Positions 10,945 through 25,477 of a stretch of 64,000 nt of DNA are shown here, piece by piece. The DNA is from Sympetrum striolatum. Taxonomy: Eukaryota; Arthropoda; Insecta; Odonata; Libellulidae. The first letter of the stretch is position 1. Every line of letters begins with the position of its first letter. The notes beneath the pieces are model-generated. The model saw only the letters and a list, made by a program, of their open reading frames with translations, did no database searches and was not told the DNA's origin. Location of the stretch: positions 52,522,939-52,586,938 of the forward strand of contig OX388351.1 of assembly GCA_947579665.1 (NCBI GenBank), written 5' to 3'. The position numbers were made by a program, and so were the translations under genes.

Positions 10945-13900
10945 TTTAATAAACACATCTCAGATGCTTCAGACCATGTTGAATATTTTTTATAGGGCGA
11001 TAAAGTTTTTCACCCTTTTTCTAGAGTATTCAATGAGAAAGGAAAACCATTTTACCACCCACCAAATCAAATTTCTATGAATCACAACCTCTATTCCCAA
11101 GACTTTTTTTATAATGCTCATCATCGAAATAGATATTTTCTAAGCTTCCAAAGGAGTTTTGATTATACGACGTCCGTGATGAAGTTTGTAGGAAAAATAG
11201 GAAATAGGAAATATATTTTTGTCCATGTATTTTAGCAGTCCACTAATAACATACAAAGAAAAACAGTGATCAATAGTTCATGCATATTAAAAATTAATAA
11301 TATAAATTGAAAGAAAAATATTATATATGCTACGATATTGTTTATTGAGAGAAAAGGAGGCGCTAAAGAAAGTTATTGAGGGTAGAATAAATGGAAAAAA
11401 GAGGGAAAGTGAAAGGAAGAAACTGTTAGATGAAAGGGTGGCGTGAGTTACCAAGGAATGAAAGAAATAGTGTTGTATAAAGAATCTTAAGGTGTGAAAC
11501 ACTCTGCAATTCTTAAAAGAAATGTAGACCCAATAACACGATCTCCGGCGATGAGGAAAAGGACTTCAGAAACCTGTTTTTCTTATGCAAAGCTCCAGCT
11601 TCCTCAACATGTCTTAGAAAGTCTCGAGATCTGTACTTCCTGATCGACTCCCCCTGTGTGCGAGGAAGATTTCTTCTTTGCCTTTACTAGGAATGCGAGA
11701 GGAAAGGCCGAGGGAGTGCACGATTATAAATAAAACGAAAAGCAAGGAGCAGACTGTTTGGCAACAAATGCTTCCTCGTCTTAGTTCCTGGAATCCGGGA
11801 AAACACCGAACCGCTTTCTTCTATGGGGAATGCGGACGAGGAAAAAGCAGTTTATAGCGATCACTGGAGAAATATACTCGTGGTATCGCCCCGTGCACCC
11901 ATTGACTTTTGCACGTGTAGAATAGCACTCTGTGGATGAGAAAGTCTAAATTAGACCTATGTGCATAAAGGATGCTTTTTTTATAACCTAAAGTCACGCT
12001 ATCAAGGAAATATTCCCAACCTGAAAATGAATTGCTTTGAGGCCACAGTGATTTTCAGAAGCCATTAGAGTACGAAAAGCAAAACATTGATATTTTGCCT
12101 GAATAGAGTCTACTTATGAATGTTTCGAAGATTTTGTACAATTTACAGAATCTCATTTCTCTTATACGTTAGGCTTATGTGATGCGTCTTGCTTAAAAGC
12201 ATATCGTAATTTAAAAACGTTTTGAATTTGTCTTATAATATCTCTTTTTTAATCCAATTAAAGAAATAAATCATGTAGTTTTTTATTACTTACTTTTCGT
12301 TATAACTCTTTATTTCTAAATACATATTCTTTTAAATGTGTCATATGCTGGTGGGAGACAGCAGTTTCAAGAAAAAACACCTCATTAAAAACTAACATGT
12401 ATTCAATTGTTGAATTTGCAACAAATGTTGACAAACACACTTTTCTCAATATTATGTCACTATTATCAAAAGTTATTATATAATCGAATTGTAACATTGA
12501 AAAAAACGAAAATTCGTTGAGAAATTTCCCTAATAACTATAGACTGTCAGAGGTTTAAGGCATTCAAATTTTTTATTTAAAGAAAAGTCGCTTTTGTTGA
12601 TAAATACCTCTAACGTAATTATACCAGGTGTAACAATAAAATTTACATATATATTTATATATTTACAATAACGTTTACAGAGTCTATCAGCGAAGAATCC
12701 ATTCAATCATTACACTTAAAAGCAATGGTGTATTATTTTTCTATTAATCCTCTTGATTGCCTTCTTATTCTGTTAATTAATATCCAAGAAAATAGTTGGC
12801 AATGCTTTATGCAGAAATAAATCTCTGTTTTGCAGGCATATCTAAGGTATACCTCCTCCAATTTCACTAGAAGAACACAACAATATCCTCAAGCATTTTT
12901 TTACTAAAACATTGAACATTGAGTAATCAAGACTATTATTTTAACGTACTGAGTATCATTCGAGGAAAAGAACCTTTGGCCTCGAATATTAATATAGAAA
13001 AGGTTTTTTTATAAGAAAATAGGTTGATTTTAAGTTGCTTTACTGTGAGATATTAGTATGCAGATTCTAAAACGCAGGTTTCAAACTATTCTTGATTTCA
13101 GAAGGAATCAAAAAAGAGCATTCATGTATTAAGATGGAGTGCACTTCAACTTTCTCTCAGAAAATGTGGAGATGAATAAACAGTTTATCTAATGAAGGGT
13201 CCATGCAGATTCCCCGATGGATTCATTGGCACAATAACAATGATAATCGGGCACAGATGCCTTTACCAAGAAGTGGGTTATGGAGCCTGAAAGGTATGCA
13301 GGCGACACACTATATTATAACTCTTTTTTGTCTCATAATGCTTTGCAATGATCTATTTTTGGATCAATTTCGAAAACCTAAGAAAATCGTACGTAAGTTG
13401 TGAGTAAAATACTCCTTAAGTCGTGGCGGTTCCTAATATATGGGTATTATTGTATTTAGAGGTTGACTGCTTTTCAGATTGAGAAAAGAAGAGGTAGTTC
13501 ATATTCCAAAATAAAAGCTATCTTAGTAAACTCCTTATCTCTGTGACAAAACAGAAAGAGATCGAGAGACAGGGCGATAATAGGTGAGTGTCCGCTTTTT
13601 ATTCGCAAAAAAATCGCTATCAACCAAGGAGCATTATCACCAGCTGTCGATGGTCTGGTCTGGCTGAGCAAAAACCGGGGCAACCAATTTTAAACTGGTA
13701 GAAACCGGCTGAGGCCGACCAAAGTTAAATCCACACCAGTTTGCTGTTTGCAATCCACGTTCTTTTTGAGAAATGAAACACTTTTATCCCTGAACGCATC
13801 CACTTATCGAACTAAACTGTATGGCCGTAAATGTTTATGTGAGATGGTCATTCTTTGACCTTTTCCAGAATCGTATTCGTAAGCCGATTCGATAAACAGG

Positions 13901-13990
13901 AAATAAAAAATCTGTCAACCAAATTTTTCTCGACAGGGTTTAATCGTTGTACTAGATATCACCTTTTTTCAATCTTTCCCACATATTGTG
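10945..13990. other. Non-coding stretch, no gene recognised
   Basis: Mostly AT-rich. A patch of higher G+C at about 11560-11960 has no long frame and no recognisable product; it could be conserved non-coding DNA or an old repeat. I see no terminal repeats or exon signals that I would stand behind. Confidence 0.45.
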
Positions 13991-13994
13991 CAAA

Positions 13995-14065
13995 TTTTTC
14001 ACACACCCATTCTCTTTGTGGGTTTTTTCCTGCGGTGAAAATATTTTTTTCTGTTATATAAAAAT
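13995..14065 (+). repeat. Partial copy of the TTTTTCACAC...CCTGC-GTGGAAA dispersed repeat
   Basis: It shares the string TTTTTCACACACCC, then GTGGGT-TTTTTCCTGC and a GTGAAAAT-like end with copies at 44030-44100 and 49740-49800. Only the central part of the family is present here. It is non-coding. Confidence 0.6.
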
Positions 14066-14302
14066 GACAATCATTTATTTACCCCACAGAACATAGAACA
14101 TCTAATACAAATTTTAAAACATTTATGTTCGAAGAAGAGATCTTTGCAGAAATTTAGAATGGATAAAGCATCGCTTGTGATAAATTGCCGGAACAAAAAT
14201 AGTATGGAATAAAATACACCCGGATCCTTGCAATGACCTACAGTTATGATTGAGCATATTATGCATCGTTTTAAATATCAATTCTTTGCTTTTAAATTTA
14301 TG

Positions 14303-14445
14303 TTACCGGCCGTGGTTAGCGTGCTCGCACGTTATCGCTCCAACTCCACGGTCCCGGGTTCGAATCCCGGCTAGCTCGGATTTACCTACCATTGGAAAAA
14401 CCCAGAAAGTGGATGTTTGTGGGGTATATATAAATAAATAAATAA
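14303..14445 (+). mobile_element. tRNA-derived SINE
   Basis: A tRNA-like head at 14306-14379 contains an A-box-like GTGGTTAGCGTGCTCGC and a perfect B box (GGTTCGAATCC within CCCGGGTTCGAATCCCGG, 14352-14370) at a spacing that fits an RNA polymerase III promoter. It is followed by about 50 bp of unrelated body and a TAAA-type simple tail ending near 14445. The head does not fold as a working tRNA: I find no proper anticodon stem or acceptor pairing. SINEs of this design carry an internal pol III promoter and depend on a LINE partner. Target duplications were not identified. Confidence 0.75.
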
Positions 14446-14449
14446 AGGA

Positions 14450-17400
14450 ATGTGCATTGAGAGTCAATGTCATTCTCCTACTTTATCTGAATCGCTGTGA
14501 AACCAATCAAAACACGGTAAGTTAGCGGAAATTCCCGACTAGGTCATGTTTTCACAATTGAGAAACAAAAACCATGCCTCACAGGGAAAATAAACTTTTA
14601 GCGATAGTGTGTATATAGTCTATATATAGTCTTGAAGCTTGCTTTATGGTTTCGAGATCCATCTTGATTTATTTACATGATACATACGAGCATCCGAATC
14701 AAAAATCGAACATTCTATACATTTTATTCTATGCGGTTGAAATTTGTACTGTTCGCTCTGTAATAGTCGCCGCCGTAAATATTGTCATGCAAACCATATG
14801 ATTTACATTCGTTGAAATGATTGGAGAAATCCGGGAAAAAGAAAAAAAACTGGATAGAAGGCAATGTACGCGTATTCTTAGAGAACATGTGGGGTTTATT
14901 CAAAACTAGCAACGGTATTGCTATCAGTAAATGATAATTATCTCCCATTCGTAATTGAGAAGAGTTGCTCATTGGCGGTTCCTGTTATTTGTGAAACATC
15001 CTGGAATGATATCTGACGCACTTGGCCAACGACGGAGGCTGTGCTCCACAAAAAGCCTAATAAGTGCATGGCGTACCTCTTTCAGCTAATACGGCACTTC
15101 CGCTGCTGGAAAAGAGAGAGAATTGTGATGCAAGAAGTGGGTCACCGAGGGTGCAGATTGGGGAAGAATTTGCAAAGAGGATTTGAATAGGGGAGATGCG
15201 AAACAGATGGTTATGAAGTATGCCATAGAAAGGAAAACTTAACGGGAGAACACGTCTACTAAAAGGCTAAAAGAATTAAAATTCCCTTCATTATAAGTTT
15301 ATGAAAGAAAAGTGGATGAAAAGAGTTCTACTTGACATTTCTGAGTTAATACTTTGGATTGTGGTAATTAACTTCGTGCAGCCATTGTTACAAGTCGATT
15401 AAAAATGACATTTTTACCTCGATTTTCTGAGAGTGAATGATCTTATTTGATAATTATATTCTTTTATCAATTGTATTCGTATTATTGCTAGGTATTTATT
15501 CAGTAATCTTATTCGTTAAACGACCCCAAGTTATTTGTATAAGCGCCTATCCATTTCTTATAGTTTTTCAAAATCTCATTATCGATTTCAGTTAAATTAG
15601 GCTATTATAATGTCAACAGTAGTTTATTTATCTTACTATCATACGCTTATTTTAACAGTTTACGTATCTTATTATGAAATTGAGTTATTATAATTTTAAT
15701 TATACGAATTATTCCTTTGCTGACAATTGTATGTTGATCATCTTTTGGGATGTATTTGTTTCACCTGGAAATTCACTATATTAAAGAATATTATTTTAAT
15801 CCTCATTATCTGATAATTGATTATATTATATTCACCTTTTCGTTAAAAAATTTCATTCATCAAACTACAAAAAATTATTTGTCCTTGTGTTTTTTGTTGT
15901 GTTGTGTTGTGTTGTGTCCCTGGTATCGTTGAGTTTTTTGCGGTTACGACTCTCATTATTGATTTTAATTCCAATGGTCCACTATACTGCCAACTATAGC
16001 TTATTAATCTTGGTGTTATACTCTTGCTTCAGCGATTTAAATATCGTCTGATGAATTCAATCTATTGCAATTTTGATGTTACGATTTATAAAATTTCTTT
16101 CCCTTATTGACTCTCATGTATTTATTTCTCTCAGGGATTCATTTATTTCACTTGGCGAATTACTATACGACTTCTACGTAAAAGCTCCTGATATTTGGCT
16201 GTCTAGCATGTTTTCTTCCTTTTTTATAGTGTAAAATAAAGTATGGAAATGCTATGTGTTATCTAATGCATTAAACTCGTTGAAAGAATCCCGTATTTAC
16301 AATTTAGTCACATTTGAGTAAATATTCTAGGAATGAAAGAGCTTCATCATTGTTCTCATGGGTAAGTCATATAATTATAAATATAACATAATTGTCATAC
16401 TCTGTCTTTTTCATTTTGGAAAAAACTGGACTTTGACATTAAAAAAATTATAAATAATAATTCCACGAGCTAACAAAATAAGTAAAAGGAACGATAGGAG
16501 CAATTTCGTAGAACGACAAGCCTCACCGTCAAATATTCAAGGAGCAAAATCCAATTGATTTGAAATTAAATGTTTGGCAGTTATCGGCGAAAAACTTAAT
16601 TCGATGGGATTCAAACTCGAATTTTTCATCCTCGGTTATACTCAGCTCGTTTAGCAATCTGTAAAAGGAGTTATGGACGATAGATAAGGTTTTGATAAAT
16701 CAAATCTCTTATTTTTCCTTTAACGTCTATATCGCCCGTAGACACGGTATTTTGAATCCCAGCATCTTCATATTAAACCACTGTAGAACTAGGTATCGAT
16801 TGTTATCGAGGTCAGCATTAAGTTAATGGAAATAGTTTGATAATAGGATATAGAAATAGAAAGGGGAGCGCGTGGTGGTGACCCAGCAACTTCCACGGCT
16901 ATGCCCCAATGAGGTCAGGGACTTCGAAGTGGGCACGCATTGGCACCTTGCCTCCGTCAACCATCTCTCGTCCCTTCTGAATGCAGTTCTCCTTGGAACC
17001 ATCGCTCTACTCCCTACTTCAGCTGACAATAGGCAGTCGAGAGGGAAGCAGAATCTTTCACGCAATATAGTGGAGCGAAAAGAAAGTAGATCTCGAAATG
17101 GATTACGCTGTTCTCAGCCTTGACCATGCACTTATTATGTGCCCGAGTTTATGCCGGGCATAATCAGAACGAAGTTGGTGGGTGTTACGCAAATTGTGCA
17201 GTACCACGATAAGGTACAGTCAAAGCCACCTTTCTCTCGCAGGAAATTCGTATTATGTATCATTCACCAGTTGGTATGTTATTAACAACTGGACCTAAAT
17301 ATTTTCCTTAGATGTGCTGTTAATTATATAATATTTTAGCGAATGAATATTTATATCAATAATTAATTTGATAAAAAACAGGATAAATTTCCTTGTTATG

Positions 17401-20400
17401 AAATGCGAAGCAGTTAACAATTTCACGATACCCTTTTGAGAGAGCAGCCAACATTTATACTTCATAAATTGCTTTCTATCTCGGAAACGATTGCAACAGA
17501 AGTTCCCACATATTTACTTTATTGACGTCATCTGAATTATTCTTTTGCCTTATTCAGATCCTATTTAATTAAAAGAAGACAACTTTAATTAATTCCTTTT
17601 CAGTTTCCCAAACTTTTTGCCACCGCGTTGATTCAAAGAAGATGTTTAGCAGAATGTAAAATTTTAGAATATAACAAAGAGGTATAATTATTGAAAATGA
17701 AATTAAAAATTACAAGGGAAGTATTAGTATTGGGGAAGATAACTTGGGAATTATCTTCTCTGCTAATAATGATAATATCTTCAGGTGATTCGCTTAATGT
17801 TAGTGTGCCATGATTAAATATTATCCGAATGAAATCAGTAGGATTTTTATAAAAAATGGCCCGTCAAATGCTCATCTGTATGATATACAGGTGGCGATAT
17901 TATTCTCATGATCTGCTATATTGTTCCCTTTTTTCCATTGTATACCTTTTCGCCTGCTGCAAACCTATACTCAGTACTTACAGGCTCTTCTCTAGCCCCC
18001 TATCGTCTGCCACTTATCTCTCATCGTCCTCAATTCAAACTCTATCCCTCCTACTACCTCGATTTCTTCTTAGGAGAAGATATCGATGGAAGTCTCAGGC
18101 AAACTTTGCTCTGTACCATCTTTCTCTTCTACTTTCTTTACATGAATATTGCCTACCTCTGCACCCAATCACGGGTCGATTTATGTCCGAGAAATTTTGA
18201 AAATTATTTCATCTATGCTTCTAAATGAGTCAATGCTATGACTATGTTTATCTAGAGTGGCCTTCAATTATAGTAGTAGTGGGTTTCTTTTGTCTTGACA
18301 AAGTACTATGTGACAGCATTAGATGGTGAACAATTCTTATTTTTCTCTGATTTCATTAATTAAATAAGCTTACGTTTTCAGTATTTTTTTTGCTGCGTAT
18401 AATACGTATCATGTATGCGTTCCATTTATATAATTGTTCTTTTCTTCTTCAATTTTCACCTCTTAAAATTTATACAGAAGATTAATTGTATTGCCTAAGT
18501 TTCCCATTCTATGAGCATTTTAAAATAAACTTCCGATCTATCAGTGTTTTATTTTGTTATTCTTCTTCAATTCAGGATGAAACCTGTACGTTTTCCGTTC
18601 TGTTAAAAACCTGACGTTTCTCGCTTTCTCCCTTTATGTTTCCTTCCGGTTTCTTTCGACATAATTTAAGAAGAAAGAGCAGTGACGTTGCCTCTCCTTT
18701 CTCCAAATGAAACCGCACGTCTATCAGCTCCTCTTTCTCTCTCGCTCCTGTCAGCTCGCTTATCTCTCAAATTCCTTCGTTCCACGCAGCTTCTTCTTCT
18801 TTTTCTCCTCTTTCACTCTCAGTCATTCCTCGCCACTCATCCCTTCCATTTTCCCTGCCAACGTCTTATTTTATTTATTTGCCCCTTCTCAGGTGTATCA
18901 TTCGAAGATTTTCGCACCTTTAGTGTAATGTATTCCACCAATTGGAATATAAAAACGATGAAACTGCGGTATTAATTTTTTCAGTTTTCACTTACAGCAT
19001 TATTGCCAATTTAAAGTGAAAATAAAACAAAAGAAAAATATTAAATTAATGATGACAAAAACAATATATGAAGCAATTGATAAGAAATTAGAAATATTTA
19101 GATGAGGGGGTACTTTGCACAAGCCAATCTCATGCAAATAAATGTCCCCTGAGTTGATACAAAAGGATCCATAGAAGGCGAAAAGGGAATTCAATCATCA
19201 TATTTAGTAGATTCTGTCATTTTTACTTATTTTTTATGCACTCTGACATCAAGCTCTTTCTCATTTAGCGTGCCGGAAATATTTTGATTATTAACTTACT
19301 ATGTTGCCTGCAAATTTAAATGTTTAAACTAACGGGCTCCTTCATACTTGACCTAATCTTAACCTTTCCCGCTTTTAATTACTATTATTGTCTAGTTCCG
19401 CTGATTTTCTTTGATTTTTTGTAGTCTCCAGCATACCTTATTCCATCCTGTCGTATCATGTTAAATTAATCGCATCAATTTATCTCATACAACTACGCCA
19501 TTTATTATTTCATCTTTATTCTAAGTAAATAAGTATTCGACTATTATATGTTCATATTCTGTTCCGCAGTTTTGTATAGCTGTTGCAAAGTACGACATCT
19601 TTGCTCCTAAGATCTTATTTCTACTGATATATAAACTTCAAAATAAAGAAAAAGAATTCGCAATCTACAATTTTCTTCGGAAATCCAATTATAATCAATA
19701 GATATTACCTATCAGATGGAAGATTGCTATCTACTATTCTGCAGTAAAATTTATTGCTTAGTAATAGGAATTTTAACTGGGAGAAATGTGTTTAGAACGG
19801 TTCGCTGTTCGTAAATTAATACTAATTATAAATATAAAATTGCTATAGAAGTATGTTTTATGTGATAGAATATGTTACCTGTAGCGTAAATCACTCGATG
19901 AAAACGAAACAAAAAAGCATTTTATGCTGTGAAATGTATAGAATCTATTAGGGTTAATAATGCCCCAATATAAATAATGAAGCCAATGTAAGTCTTAACG
20001 ATGCCCTTTATGGATCGAAGGTTTTTAAATTATAATCGAGGAAAAAACCTCCTCACAAACTTATCTGTATCCCGTTGAAATAATGTACTGAATAAAACAT
20101 TCTAAATAAAATTAACTTTTATGAAACTTATGCATTAAAGTATGTGTGTGAATCATAAATTGTTGATGCGTTCGTTATTCTTTTTCATTTTAACATTTGA
20201 GTATCATTTAAAGCAAAACTCTTTAATTTTAATCGAACTTTAAGGATGTTGAAATCACTTTTTAGCTGTAAAGATTTGTATTTTCACTCAGTTATAGGGG
20301 ACCTTAGGATAAATACTTCTGTTTTACTGATAGAAATATTTTTTTCTAGAAACGTATTACTTTACAATTATAAATGGTATTATAATCGTTATTTTTTATT

Positions 20401-22820
20401 ATATTGCATGCATGATTATAATTAAGGCAACGATGATTAGGCATGTAACTAGTATACATTCCACTACGCGAAGAGAGGACATATAACTCGATTATGGATT
20501 TTTCTAGTGTTTTTCTAAATTTCCCTTTCAAATGCCTCTAAATCCACGTTTATCAAACAATGGTTTACTATTTATGTCGTTTAGTATATCCTTCCTTTTG
20601 TTCTGAAGCGTTTTCCCTCTTGTCGTTATCTAGTCTCCTCTATCCTTATCATCATCTTGTACGTCTTCCCTCAGTCCTTCGTCTTTTGCCTGCACCTCTT
20701 TCATCGTCATGTCCATTTACCCCTCTTTTACTAACGTCACGACTCTAGTGAATGGAAATCTCCCTCCCTCCTCTAAATCACTAATATCCGGAGCCTCACT
20801 TGTTCCATCCCGCCAATTCCACCGCTCCGTCCTCCCCTCTGTACACTCTCCTTCCTCCCCATACCCCTTTCATCCTTTCTCAAGTCTCCGAACCTTCCCA
20901 CTCTTTACAACAATTACTCATAAGACGACTCCCGAAGATGATTGAATTTTTACTCGAGTAGGTCACATGCTTCGAGAATTCCCAGCCGGGATTTTGATTG
21001 CCGTCTCCCGCTGCCTAGGATTTGACGCGTCGCCGAAGAATCGAGATATTCTCCCGACCTAGATGTTCAAACTCATATTACGAGATGGATTCTTTCTATG
21101 ACGATTTTTCCTGCTGACAGGCGTGCATTTCAATGGAATCTGGAAATTGTCAAAGACGCATCATCTAAAGATGACGAAGGAAGGAATAGAAAAACCTGAT
21201 TATTTTCACTCGGTGTTTTATATTTACGACCGGTATCGAATGTAATATTTATATTAAATTAATTACAGTTCACAGTCCAGCAACTTACAAAGGTGATGGT
21301 TTTTAATATGACCTTTTTAAGAAGTTTCAACAGAATTATCGATAAATTTCGATACAACTCTGCCTTTATCACATCTGGTTCATGACTTTGTAACCGAATT
21401 TTGTCTTAGAAATTAAAAATTTTCTGGGAATTACCAAGTTTCTCTACTCTTCCAGAATACCATTCTACGAATTCCGGCTAAATTTCATAGAATTTATGAT
21501 TAATAAGATAGCGATAAGATACGGTATATAAAGATGTTAAACTTTCAAGGTGCTCATACTCCTACTAAATACATTAGTTCTGTCATCTGTCTGTACGTGA
21601 CTGATTTTTGCAACCCTATTCTATGATTGCAAGCATAACAGGGCTAGAATGATAAGTGAATCTCAGCTATCGATAGTAATTTGATTAATTGAAGGACTAC
21701 TGTCTTAAATATCTTCTTATACACTGTGATTAAGTAGTTACTATGAAATTCTGCAGGGTTGGGCAGCACAGGCTTAATATTTTACAATCAAGCCATTTCC
21801 GGACATGGTAGTTCTCGATATGGCTTACTAAAGAGGTACCAAAGGAATTATCGATAGCAATATTTATCGCTAGTTATCTATATTATATTTGTCACTTATT
21901 CATATTAGTGGATTAATTTTAAGTTTATCCATCTCAGATATTGACCAAAATGCTCCTGAAATCAAATCTTAATGATCAAAACCATAATAAAAGAAATAAA
22001 TTAACAAATATTAAGTTTAAGGGAGAAATAAAACTGACTGAAATCGTTGTTTAAGACGAAGAGTACATGAGAATCTGCAGTATGTGAATATTTATCACTT
22101 TGTTACCATAAATATTAGGCGTTGATAAAAGGATCAATTTCGAAAATATTAGCCTTTTGCTGTGAAAATGCGAACGTCTGTTACATTAGGGTGGAAATTT
22201 TCGATAATGACCTTTTACATAATCCGTGTCGCTCCAGTTTTCCATTCCTTGCGAAAGTAGGAAATACCCACGCTTACTGACTTGACCTGACACTGTTTAA
22301 ATGAAGATTGACTAAGAAATTTCAGTGTAGGAGTCATAATGGATCCGTAGGCCCATAAATCCCCTCACACGAAAGGTTAGAAGAACAGTTCTTATTGAAG
22401 ATTGGGATATCTTTCCAAGCTAAATTTTATTCTTCCTTCTTACGAACGGACTAAATTCCAACCAATTAAGAATTCGACAAAACTGTTTCCTCGTTATTCC
22501 CTACAATTTCATAAGAGGGAAATTTGGAAAATGGAAAATTCTCCCAGGATTTATTCTGCTATGATGAAGCCACGGTAAAATTTAATTTTCGATTCTTTTT
22601 ACTCCCTATCTTCTCCAGTAAGCCGCATCCTCTTTACAGTTGTTATAACTGATTTCGTATGGGTTTAGTTTAATATCTGCCTCTTGGTTGAGTAATTTAC
22701 AAATATCCTCACTATGGATTGCATTATTTTTGAACCAGGGATTATTTATGTCGTTTTTTTACGCCTGAAATACATCAATATTGTTCCTGCTACCATATAA
22801 TGAAAAACGGAATTTTTTTC
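14450..22820. other. Long non-coding stretch, no gene recognised
   Basis: Long AT-rich DNA with pyrimidine-rich runs at 17900-18150, 18680-18900 and 20560-20900 that open chance frames. A TTGTG pentamer array lies at about 15893-15917. A higher-GC patch at 16850-17240 is open on both strands and contains a small hairpin (ATTATG, CCCG and CGGGCATAAT arms, 17133-17163). None of this shows exon boundaries or a recognisable protein. Confidence 0.45.
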
Positions 22821-22825
22821 ATTCG

Positions 22826-23125
22826 TCATTTGGTACAAGATAGAGAAAAATATGTTTTTCATTTACTTTTGTCGCTGTTTTACTCATAGCTGTGATGAAA
22901 TGAAAGGAACAAAGGTATGAGCGATGCTGAATAATGACACTAATTAAGGTTATTTTTATGAAACTCATGAAAGAGTCATTACGCTTCTCTCACTTGTACA
23001 TGCTTTGCTTTTATAGCATTCTGGTTTGGTGATAAAAGCAAGGGCACAGTACCTCAATCCTCATTCTGCACAGTAAGCCTCATTCCCCCTAATAGCTATC
23101 AGTAGCTAATGTTAGAGAGGATAAG
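22826..23125 (+). repeat. Dispersed repeat family R1, copy A
   Basis: It begins near GATAGAGAAAAATATG, continues through CATAGCTGTGATG and ends in a pyrimidine-rich part (TACCTCAATCCTCATTC, then AGCTAATGTTAGAGAGG). The same order of blocks occurs at 32545-32840, 45985-46260 and, inverted, 44955-45265. It is non-coding and about 300 bp long. No terminal repeat or pol III box was found, so the class is unknown. Confidence 0.6.
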
Positions 23126-23199
23126 GTACCAACCGGTCTTTGGGTCGAATACTTAACAGACAGACGCAATTAGTGAAGGTTACACAAGAAAGTTAAACA

Positions 23200-23300
23200 A
23201 GAAGTGAAAAATTAACAACATGAATGGGACTCGAACCCAGGTCGCTAGGTTCACTATAGTGGGTTATAGCTCACGTTTCCACGTGTTTTGTCGAATTTCC
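23200..23300 (-). repeat. tRNA-like B-box sequence, possible old SINE head
   Basis: On the minus strand the sequence GACCTGGGTTCGAGTCCC contains a perfect B box (GGTTCGAGTCC, around 23227-23237). No complete tRNA cloverleaf can be drawn: the A box and the anticodon arm are not recognisable. A decayed tRNA-derived SINE or tRNA pseudogene is the most likely reading. Confidence 0.4.
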
Positions 23301-24029
23301 TTATTCTCATCTTAATCATTCGTAAACTTGTACAATCGTAAACTTGCATGTTATTGCCACTACATTATTTTCGTCGATAGCAACCAAATGCTTGGCTCAA
23401 GGTTCGTCCGGAAATAAAGAGGTCTTTCACCGCTCTCCCACTTCACGGAAAGGAATTTTTTGCATTTTGCACCCTCTTTTATTTCTTTCCGAGATGTTTC
23501 CGTCGACTGCCAAGCCAACCAGATGTAATACTCGTCATCAGGTAAGAACGTCGCTCCCAAATACCCGCTCTGTCCTCTTAATAAAGATCTGGCAAGAGCA
23601 GCTTTGACACGCCGTTTCCCTTGCGAACCTCCTTCTCATTTCGTTCGTTGATACTGCAGTCTCTCGTTTATTCCTCTCACTTGCAACTGATGCACCTTCA
23701 GAGGCGTGTATTAATTAGCGACAGATGCATGCGAAGTATCGTGATACTCGTAAGATGGAAAATAGGTTGAGAAACGGCGGCAGCACCCTCGCTCTGGTTA
23801 TTTTCGTCTGGATCGGTGTTTCTCAAACTTTTTCTCAGGTCTTAGTGGCCCTTTATTCTATTTGTGACATTTTATCAAGGTTGCATTGGCATATCCAGTG
23901 GGACGATCGCACCCTCTTGATGATTTCGTAATCAAGCAATTTGTTTAAGGTAGGAAAAGACGGTCAATTGAAGAAATGGAAGGTTCTAGGATAAAACTAC
24001 TTCAAAAAATATTCTCTGTGACCTAATAT

Positions 24030-24775
24030 TATCATCATCATGAGTAGTCTGCTCGCGTAGGTCCTAGGCGTCGTTTCTACAATTTTCCCAATCCTCCGCT
24101 CTTCTCTTTATCCCACAGTACCGTTCTTCATTCTTTAAGCAGTTTATGAATTTCACTCTTCTCCTTCTTCTCTTCACTTGTCCCTCCACTGTGCCTCTCA
24201 GCATATCCTTAATTAAGCAGTTCCTTCTTATTGCATGCCCTATCTAATTCTTCTTCCTTTGGAATATCAAATCGAAGATTCTTTTTTTTCATTTCATTCT
24301 CTTCAGTACCTCTTAATTCCTAAATTTGTTGATCCACTTGATGTTTAACATTCTTCTCCAAACCCACATTACGAACACCTCTATTCTATTTCTCTCTCTC
24401 TTATGTAGGGTCCAGTCCCGTAGCCTTATAGGAACTCACTTCACACAAAGTATTTAATAATCCTTTTCCTCAGATCGATATTGATGTTACTACTTAAAAC
24501 GTTTCTCTTTATTATGAATGCCTCTTTTGCCATTCCTATTTTAACCTGATAATTTTTTCTCGATATACATTCTACAACCTGACAATTTTTCTCACTATAC
24601 CTAATACATTTCTACTTGTTCTATTCTCACATCTTTACTAGCACATCTATCACTTCGTCATCTCCCACTTTCATAACTTTTGCCTTCTTTTGATTTATTC
24701 GGAGGCCATACTCTTCTGCTACATCCTCAAGCTGTTCTTTGAAAGCCTTTTGGAGATCGGCAGGAAGTGCATGTA
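24030..24775 (-). pseudogene. 3' end of a decayed non-LTR retrotransposon (reverse transcriptase C-terminus)
   Basis: Reading the minus strand from 24770, EEYGLRINQKKAKVMKVG is the RT segment just after the catalytic box. It is followed, in a shifted frame, by KIGMAKEAFIIKRNVLSSN and LRKRIIKYFV, the conserved post-RT region in which family members continue with W/Y-rich residues. Traces of the MWVWRRML motif and an Arg-rich tail (RRRRVKFINCLKN) follow to about 24060. The copy ends with an ATG/GAT-type simple repeat at about 24033-24045, a usual 3' terminus for such elements. Several stops and frameshifts are present and the catalytic YxDD and endonuclease parts are absent, so this is a 5'-truncated dead copy. 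Confidence 0.8.
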
Positions 24776-25477
24776 TCACGAAGTCTATTTCTAATATGTA
24801 TTACGAACGTCGAACGCAAAATAAAATCTTTGAAGCCGGTAGTTGTAGTCTATTTGCTAAGTATATCGTATTTCAGTCTCTCGCATCCCATTCTACTATC
24901 TTGTGTTATAAAGTCATGATGCCCTTCTCTTCTTTTCTCTCGACATTCCTTTTTAGAATAACTTATCTGAACTAATATGCAAACATAGAATGGAAATGTA
25001 ATAACTGAAGCATATTTGATAATTTTTTACCGGAGATGGTTTCAGTAAAATTGATATATAGTTGGACCTTGGAAATCTATGAAAAGATTTTAGGAACCCC
25101 TGAGGGACCTGGATCACATTTTTATGAACATTGGTTCTAACATTTGATTAAAAATTCATGCTTACTAAGACGTCCTGCCCTCAGTTAGTCGCTACATTTC
25201 TTCGGATTTAATTTACGCTATATTATCGAGTTTATTACGCCATTCCGTCTTCAGCAGGCTATCCTACCCCAGATTGTGTCCTATCCATTTTCCTCAACTT
25301 TTCACAGGTGTTTTCCGTGGATTTCTATCTTCATTAACTTGTTGAAGGACGTCTTATTATTTATTCGGTATGTTCATTCTATTTTCATCGCTTATCTACA
25401 ATCAGTATTACTCCAAATCTTCTCTTTCATGCTTCTGATATGATCTACCTTTGCATTTTATGGGTTAATGCTTGCTG

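Noticed and set aside
17856..18228. Two overlapping plus-strand frames of 106-114 codons
   Set aside because: Low-complexity, pyrimidine-driven frames with no motif; typical chance frames.
20975..21010. CCCAGCCGGGATTTTGATTG resembling an inverted, decayed B box
   Set aside because: The core TTCGA is lost and there is no other tRNA-like feature.
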